From Cristatella mucedo (taxonomy: Eukaryota; Bryozoa; Phylactolaemata; Cristatellidae): a stretch of 58,500 bases of DNA. The DNA is taken from the NCBI GenBank assembly GCA_009760855.2, contig WPIO01000001.1, positions 8,284,001 to 8,342,500 of the forward strand. Reading direction: 5' to 3'. Of the stretch, positions 22,046-58,500 are shown piece by piece. The notes beneath the pieces are model-generated. The model saw only the letters and a list, made by a program, of their open reading frames with translations, was not told where the DNA came from and searched no databases. The stretch's first letter is position 1, and each line of letters opens with the position of its first letter. The position numbers and the translations under genes were made by a program.

Positions 22046-23139
22046 CATACTCATACCCCAATAGTATGGATGTAATAGCACTTTTAACACCTGATGCTGT
22101 TGTATGACTGTCGCCGAGTAACCAGAATTTAGATGTCTTTTAAAGCTGCCTAAAGTTTTGAAAACAACTTTTTTGGCGGTTGACCTGCGGAACTCATTTT
22201 CCGATTCATCCTCAGGGGGAATCCCCACTATTCTTCGCGGCTAAAGTACTGAGAGTAAGCTTGTGTCTCCTACTATAATGAAGTGCTATTACGATAAGCT
22301 TCAGTCTTATCCAGCACACCTACAAGCACTGAATTTTGATTGTTTCGGATGGCGACGGTGGATTTACTGGCTCCTCAAAGCCATGGTCCAGTAGGTTTGA
22401 TGCACCCATAATTTTCAATTCCACGCACGCACGCCGCACCCTGCTCAGTTAAAAGCGGCCAAATTGATAACTCAATTGATCAAAGCCACAGGTCTTATTT
22501 AATTTCTAAATGACCCTATCCATATGGAGCTTAAGATACTTTTATGATGTGATGGCGAAACAGTTCATTTTGAGAAACCGCTGTCAGATGAACGGCTCCT
22601 ACTACTGTGCTTGACTGGACTTTGTTTAACTGGTCACGCTTACTTATTTTAAGGCTGAGTTGGCACACAGCTGACTTTTACGGATGTCCGAAGCTTGCAC
22701 ACCGCTACCTCGTATCGTCAGCTTTGGTACAATCAATCTGAGCATACTTAATTGTTAACTGCCTCCAGTGCGATAAATTAGTATCAGTTTTCCAACCCAA
22801 TTATGAGACTTTGAACTTTGTAATTCGACCTTTGTTTCTTAAAATCTGGATTCCCAAGTTCAAGTACAGTTGTCCCTCGCCACTTTGTGTTTTGACTTTC
22901 GTGGCTTGACTATATCGCGGCTTTAAATATATTCATTATAAAGTTAAGACACATATTGAAAAAATACAGTGGACGTATGGTTGTCTTGAGTCAAAAACAC
23001 ATCCCTATATTAGAATTAACTCAGTATTAGAATCGATGCAGTATTACTCGTTAAGCTCATGGTTATCTAAAAGCCTTTTGTAAAAACCACAGCTTTAGCA
23101 GCAGAAAAATTTAAAAATACCCTCATACCTTGCGTTCCT
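22046..23139. other. no recognised gene
   Basis: No gene seen. Around 22870-22925 the text cctcgccactttgtgttttg ... ggcttgactatatcgcgg looks like a dispersed-repeat fragment of a kind common in animal genomes, but I cannot name its family. Confidence 0.4.
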
Positions 23140-23249
23140 CTCTGTGCTAAGAGAGCGGCCTCGGGCGACTCCTAGCTTGGTGTGGATCTTTACTCGATTT
23201 CTCCGTAATACCTTCGGGTATTCCGCTGCCATCTTCGCTGTGGCTATTT

Positions 23250-23813
23250 ATGAGCTATCCTCGGATATGCTACACAAAACAGGACCTGCTTAGCATAAGG
23301 TGCGATGTCGCCATTAGTCGATACCTACCGGCGGGCCTTCTCCGGCGGGTCAGTGAGAACCTTCCTGCGTCATGCATTCGCCCTATCAACAGCTCGGCTA
23401 TCAAACCTACGACACGTAAGTTTAAAGCGCTGAATAGCACTTGTTGCGGTAGTAGCCCACACGCCGTAGCCCGGCACGTCGTGAAACGTCGTCCGACGGC
23501 CGTTACTGAGGTCCAATTCAAATTCGAAGGCCCAGCGTCCGCCGGGCCGGACGCAAATCGAGGAGAATACAAGCCACTTCATTGCCGTCGCCCAGTTGTT
23601 AGACAGCCTATTACATCCCGCCTACTAAATGTCCACTCGCTAAAAACCAAGGGGTTACTTATCCACGATCAGGTGGTCCAGGAGAAGCTTGATGCATTTC
23701 TGCTTACCGAAACTTGGATGAAGCCTTGTTCCAGTGGCTGTATTTCTGAGACGACTCCACCCGGGTTCTCATTTTATCAGTCCGTGCGTTCTTACAAGGC
23801 TGGCGGTGGGTAG
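23250..23813 (+). pseudogene. LINE-B endonuclease, N-terminal frame
   Basis: 187 codons, open. The first half is basic and Cys/Ala-rich and may be non-coding 5' sequence. From about residue 123 (SRLLNVHSLKTKG) it is an APE-type endonuclease N terminus, with the FLLTETWM block that holds the catalytic Glu. The frame ends at the GGG just before the next conserved block (AIVVRESF, in another frame), so it is cut by a frameshift. Confidence 0.7.
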
Positions 23814-24028
23814 CAATTGTTGTTCGCGAATCATTTGGCTATAAAATGTGCAGTTTTTCGCATGGGCCATCGTTTGAATTGGCTGCAATCAGGCCTTCAT
23901 CAAAGATAATGCTTCTCACTGTTGTGATATACTGACCTGCTTCCGGCTGTCTAAACTTGTTTATATAGGAGTTTTCAGAGTTCCTCGCTAAAATATTTGT
24001 GTGTGACAGGCCGTTACTGATTGTAAGA

Positions 24029-24436
24029 TGTAGTTCGTATGTACGTATTTATGTATGTATTGTATGCCAGCTCCTGACTTGTGACCTTAAGGTCAAGGGG
24101 GCGTGTAGTTCGTATGTACGTATGTATCTACTGTATGCCGGCTCCTCTGATGAGCCTGTGATGTGGCGTGGACACAGGCCAGTAACCCACTGGTGGCCAG
24201 ATGGTGGATTCACCATCTGGGTCGGCCGGTGCACAGTTTTGGTCCGCTTGTGAAGTGGTATGGACACATGCCGGTAACCCGCTGGTGGAGAGATGGTGGA
24301 CGGGAGAGTGGAGGAGTGAGGACTCGAGTGTGAGAAGGGGGCGAAGGCAGTCGTGCGTCTTGCTGCTCCGTGCCTTGTGCAATAAACCGTTGGCGTTATT
24401 CATCGGCTGGCTCTCCGATGGGTGAATCAAACTACA
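24029..24436 (+). mobile_element. solo LTR with 5-bp target duplication
   Basis: 408 bases with perfect 7-bp terminal inverted repeats TGTAGTT ... AACTACA, flanked by TAAGA on both sides (24024-24028 and 24437-24441). Removing it with one TAAGA restores the LINE-B endonuclease text across the site (cattgattgtaagagacttc; LIV-R-DFNIHFD). Inside: an aataaa signal near 24381, and two internal direct repeats, the first ~47 bases (tgtagttcgtatgtacgta, 24029 and 24105) and the second ~50 bases (cactggtggccagatggtgg / cgctggtggagagatggtgg). The TG...CA ends and 5-bp duplication are typical of LTR retrotransposons. No internal coding region, so it arose by LTR recombination. Confidence 0.9.
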
Positions 24437-25747
24437 TAAGAGACTTCAATATTCACTTTGACAACCCTAGCATCAGCCAGGTCCGCTCATTTCTTGACTG
24501 GAGAATTTTGGTTTGGCCCAACACGTTAATCATAGCACCCACGTCGGTGGCCACGTTCTAGATCTAGTGATCACTAAAGATTTCCTCCCCATGGACCGTA
24601 TGGTGGGCCCACTGACCCTCTCAGATCATTATTTGGTCTCGTTTACTGTTCCTGCTCCCTTGCTCGTAAAGGGTTATGTCGAACTTGTCAAACGACGTAA
24701 CTTGCAAAGCATTGGCATTGACAAGTTTTGAAATCTCTTTGTGATGCAGGTCTTCTTGATCTGCATTCAGACTCGACCGGCAGCCTCGAAACCCTCACTG
24801 ATGCTATGAACATGACACTCAGGAGTGTTCTTAACAAGCATGCTCCCGTTCATTCTATCCATGTTCAAAGTCGTCGAGATTCCTGTCAATTTTCAAAGAA
24901 ACTCCTAAAGATGCGCCGGGTTAAGAGCAGGCTTGAACGTTGTTTCAAGAAATCTGGGTCTGAAGCAGATTTAGTCAATTTCAAGGACTTCCTTCGAGTT
25001 TACACCCGAAAGCTTAAAAAACCGGGGCTTCCCTTTTCATTCGAAAGCTGAATTCCTGCCAGTCGGACACTAAACAGATTTATAAGACAGAAAATCATTT
25101 ACTGGCCAATGCTGTGAGGTCTGACTTCCCGGATATTAAGGGCTCAGCCGAAAAGTTTTCAGCCTTCTTTACTGAAAAAATGGTGGACATTCGTGCCTGC
25201 ATTAAGCCCCTCCGACTTAAGCAATCATGGTTCCAGAACCTTTGACCTTCCTAAAAGGCTCTCCGATGTTTCTGCATGCGACGTGGCTACCTTAATAAGT
25301 CTAGCAAAAAGAGCTCGTCTCTGAAGACCCCATGCCCTAATCTCTAAGGTCTTCACTAGCAGACCAACTTAGCCCTGCCGTAACCAAGATTTTTAATGTT
25401 TTTTTGGAAAAAGGGGTCGTCCCAAAGTCCTTCAAATCGGCAATCGTTAAACCCATTCTTAAAAAGCCTGGATTAGACAAGGAGGTCCTGCAAACCATTG
25501 CACAGTTTCCCTTCTTCCTTTCTTATCAAAGATTCTTGAAAAAACTGTTGCTATGTAGCTGGTTGAACATATTGAAAATAATGGACTGTCAGAAACATTT
25601 TAATCAGGGTTCAAGAGGCAGCACTCCACTGAAACTGCTCGCCGCGGTGTAAACGATGACATTCTACATGGAAACGACGACAGGAATGTCACTGCCCTAG
25701 CTCTGCTAGATCTGTCTGCTGCCTTCGACACAATTGATCACGAGGTT

Positions 25748-26215
25748 AATAATAATAATAATATATTGCACTTGATAAAACGCACTCAGAGAACTGAATC
25801 TCTTACTAGGCGCTTTACATTTGCTGCAAAGTGATATGCAATAGAATAGTAAGTAAAATCATGCTTGAAAAACAAACAAAATGAATAATATGGCTAGGGT
25901 TGACATGCACAGGGTCAGCATGCAAATGTGGTTAGTGGCAGCATGCACAGTGTCAGCACGCATAAGCACATCAAGGACGAATCACAGGGACCCACTAAAT
26001 GCTGTCCTAAATAGGTGTGTTTTTAAGTTTCTTTTAAATGTGGTCAGGTCAGGGGATGTTCTGATGCAGGTCGGAGGCAGTTCCAGGCTGTGGGAGCATA
26101 CGAGCTAAATGCACGGTCTCTAAAGGATTTAAGGTTTGTATGAGGTATTTCTTGACTGTTGGATTCCGAAAAGCGGGTGGTACGATGCTTGGCCTAATGG
26201 GGTAGTATATCTGAA
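25748..26215 (-). mobile_element. LINE-A insertion in LINE-B
   Basis: A 5'-truncated LINE-A on the minus strand, starting at the 3' ATT tail (25748) and ending inside ORF2 (cagatatactaccccattag on the minus strand). It is flanked by GAGGTT at 25742-25747 and 26216-26221. Removing it with one copy of GAGGTT restores the LINE-B frame (DTIDHEVLLERL). Confidence 0.92.
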
Positions 26216-27505
26216 GAGGTTCTGCTTGAACGATTGAGTACAACGATCGGTCTGGCAGACGACGCACAGGCGTGGTTTAAATCGTACTTGTCTGACCGCT
26301 TTCAATCCGTGTCGTGTGGGGGTCAGGTCTCATACACGAGAAAGGTCACCTGTGGAGTCCCTCCGGGAATGTACTCGGTCCCTTTCTGTTCTCCATTTAA
26401 ACACAACCTCTAGGAAAGGTTATTAAGTCCCATGGAATAGGATATCACTTTTATGCTGACGACAATCAGTTGTATTTGTCATTCAAACTGTCGGAAGCTG
26501 CTGCGGCTACTGAGAAACTGAATGCTTGCCTTGCCGATGTTCGATCCTGGATGTCGGAAAACTTCCTGAAATTATGTGATGATAAAACCAAACTGCTGCT
26601 CATAGGACACCTTAAGCTTGTGGCTGGATTAAAAGGCTTTGCCCTTCTAATGGGTGATGCTATTGTGCGTCCATCACCACGTGCTCGAAATTGATGTGTC
26701 GTTTTCGACAGCTGCCTCAATTTTAAAAGCTTCATTCAGAAGATTGCTTCTACAGCTAGCCAACACGTCCGATCCTTATCTAAGATTAGGAGCTGTCTCC
26801 CACTGGTGCTTGTCAAAAATTTAACTAGCTCCTTAGTTCTGTCTCGGCTTGATTATTGTAATTCCCTTATGGCTGGGCTGCCAAAGAAAGCTATGAGGCC
26901 ACTGCAGCAGACTTTGAATATGGCTTCAAGGCTAGTCCTCAAGTCCCAGCGGTTTGAGGACGTGTCTCCTTTGCTGAAATATCTAGGATGGATTCCGGTT
27001 GAGCAACGGATACAGAGTAGAGTTCTTACGCTGACCCACAAGGCTCGCCACTGCTTGGCTCCTTCGTACCTAGCTGAACTGCTGCATCAATTTCAGCCTG
27101 TTCATGCCCTCAGGTCCTGTCTGGACAATAAATTAGCTGTCCCATTCCTACGCTTAAAGACCGTTGGCGACAGAAGCTGTAGCTCTGCAGGTCCTAGAGT
27201 GTGGAACTCCTTCCACGATTCATATGCAACTGCCACTACTCTCCTACTGCCGACTATGGCTCATCTTTTTCAGCGGTCCTGATCTGCTACTTCCATGCTA
27301 CTTACTTCCTCAACTGCTCTCCTGACTCTACTATGCTTCCCACTTTCTCTTTGTTGCGTGAGACGAAGTCTATTGGATACCGAATTTATACCGAAAGCTG
27401 CTTAGGCTGTGAGTGTGCTATACAAACCTCTCCTGCGTAACACCCGCGTGGTCTTTATGACTTTGTCGAGTTACAGACGGAGATACATTACATTACATAC
27501 GTTAC

Positions 27506-28405
27506 GTGCGATAATCCTATTTTTAGGCTGAATGACCTGTGCCCCATGTTTTAGTACATTGATGCAATACCCAAAATTACAATAAAGCATACTTTGCAAT
27601 ACTTCAGCAAGCTTTATACTGATTCTAGAAATGTTTTTGTCAATTCTGCAAACCTCAACAAAGCATTCACTCTCAGAAAAGCAATCACAAAGGTTTATTT
27701 ACATCCTCTTGTCACGTTCACACAGCAATGCCACGAAAAGTGATTGCTTTCTCTGTGTTCCGCGAAATTTCCAGGTACCATGTAAATAAAATAACTGATC
27801 GGTGATGTCGAAACCGATTCATTCAAGCACTTGCGAGAAATTGCACCCTCGATGGGCAGTCTTTAGCCTTGCCAAAATGAACTCTTCAATGCATCAAAGA
27901 ATTTAGATGTGTAATTCATTCAGGTAATTTTCTCTGATGCAATATACATTGAGGCCTCTGCATTGACTCTTTTTTTCTTTTAAAGACTTCACTTTGGTTT
28001 TTATTGCACTTTCTCAGACCTATAGCCATTTCACATCATCTATGGCACTTAAGGACAGAAAATATTGTAAGTTTTCGTTCGAATTGCAATCCGCTTCTTA
28101 TAGAAACTAATTGTCACTCTTCCATTGTTATTCTTTAACTCATTAGAGGTCAAGCGATTTCTGTATTTGAATTTAGAAGTGAGTGCAAAGATCATGTCCA
28201 ACATTTCTTATCGTAGACATTTAGCAAGCTCGGCAAATCACGAGTTGCATCTGAGACGGTTAATAGCGAATCGAGAGACTCCAAAGTCGAGACGAAAAAC
28301 GGATGTTATTTAGCCTAGATGAGTTGACCTCAATAACGAGCTGAGAGTTAGTCGATCTACTATGATTTAGAGTAACTCCACATTAGTCACGACTTCGGCA
28401 TGCTG
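27506..28405 (-). other. 3' flank / probable 3' UTR of the ABCC5-like gene
   Basis: Downstream of the stop codon of the transporter gene on the minus strand. Candidate poly(A) signals AATAAA on the minus strand are at 28000-28005 and near 27697. No other gene is seen. A 62-codon plus-strand frame at 28125-28313 has no known motif. Confidence 0.45.
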
Positions 28406-58146
<29,741 letters not shown>

Positions 58147-58500
58147 CTACATTGACAAGGGGCGGCGAATTCGGACGAATTTGGGCGCGGTCGAGCCGTC
58201 GTGAGAGATGCATGATAAGTCTAAGCGAGCACGACTCCGGACTTATAAAATTTTCATACATACGAGTGAAGTTGCTTCAGCAAAGAGCGGCAGAAAATTA
58301 GAGGAGGTCTAGAAAATTTAACCTGGACACTTCACTTAAATTAACAAGGCACTCGGTAACTGAAAGACGTCAATTTGAATTGATGAACCTAGCATTCGCG
58401 CCTTGCCCAGATAAAATATTCAGCCTTAATCAGTTGCCTTAATATTTTAAATTATCGACGTGGCACGAATGGACCAACTAAAATCCAAAAATATCATATC

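Larger units (their letters stand above)
23140..27505 (+). mobile_element. LINE-B, near full-length, interrupted twice
   Basis: A CR1/L2/Jockey-like LINE. In order: a GC-richer 5' part (23140-23600); APE endonuclease (LLNVHSLKTKG, FLLTETWM near 23620-23720; the DFNIHFD motif near 24445; THVGGHVLDLVIT and LSDHYLV near 24540-24640); a pre-RT linker (24728-25051); RT (GVVPKSFKSAIVKPILKK at 25404; LLDLSAAFDTIDHEV at 25700-25747; GYHFYADDNQLYLSF near 26440-26490; KLCDDKTKLLLIG); a C-terminal domain (26806-27282, SRLDYCNSLMAGLP, LGWIPVEQRI, GPRVWNSF); and a 3' UTR ending in gagtgtgctatacaaa and ACATT repeats. The frame is broken many times. A solo LTR (24029-24436) and a LINE-A (25748-26215) are inserted in it. 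Confidence 0.92.

Overview
The window is nuclear DNA of an animal, most likely an invertebrate; the species cannot be told from the sequence. The signs are a spliced gene with 17 exons in the window, several LINE families with tRNA-derived SINEs, a solo LTR, foldback elements, and a relic of a Polinton/Maverick-type virus-like transposon. No bacterial operons, rRNA, functional tRNA or CRISPR array were seen.

Right half (28.4-58.15 kb, minus strand): the 3' two-thirds of one ABC transporter gene of subfamily C, closest in my recollection to ABCC5/MRP5. I placed 17 exons by hand. They join to one open frame of 819 codons plus a stop, every junction keeps phase, and all introns are GT-AG except one that fits GC-AG. 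The exons run from the Walker A motif of NBD1 through TMD2 and NBD2 to the C terminus. The 5' exons (N-terminal membrane part) lie beyond 58.5 kb. The introns hold LINE fragments, SINEs, microsatellites, a foldback element of about 600 bp, and a decayed second copy of the end of the penultimate exon.

Left half (1-28.4 kb): no host gene was recognised. It is a field of repeats. One CR1/L2-like LINE family (called LINE-A here) recurs on both strands. A second family (LINE-B, 23.14-27.5 kb) is long, with endonuclease and reverse transcriptase parts, and is itself interrupted by a solo LTR and by a LINE-A, each with a clean target site duplication.

The most unusual part is 7.9-16.85 kb: an AT-rich relic, split by a LINE-A insertion. 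It carries a broken Polinton/Maverick-type integrase and small capsid-like ORFs on the plus strand. On the minus strand is a long broken gene made of repeats like those in phage tail fibres. A 138-bp hairpin with AGT/ACT ends lies beside it. Everything in this relic that should be long is broken, so it looks like a dead copy.
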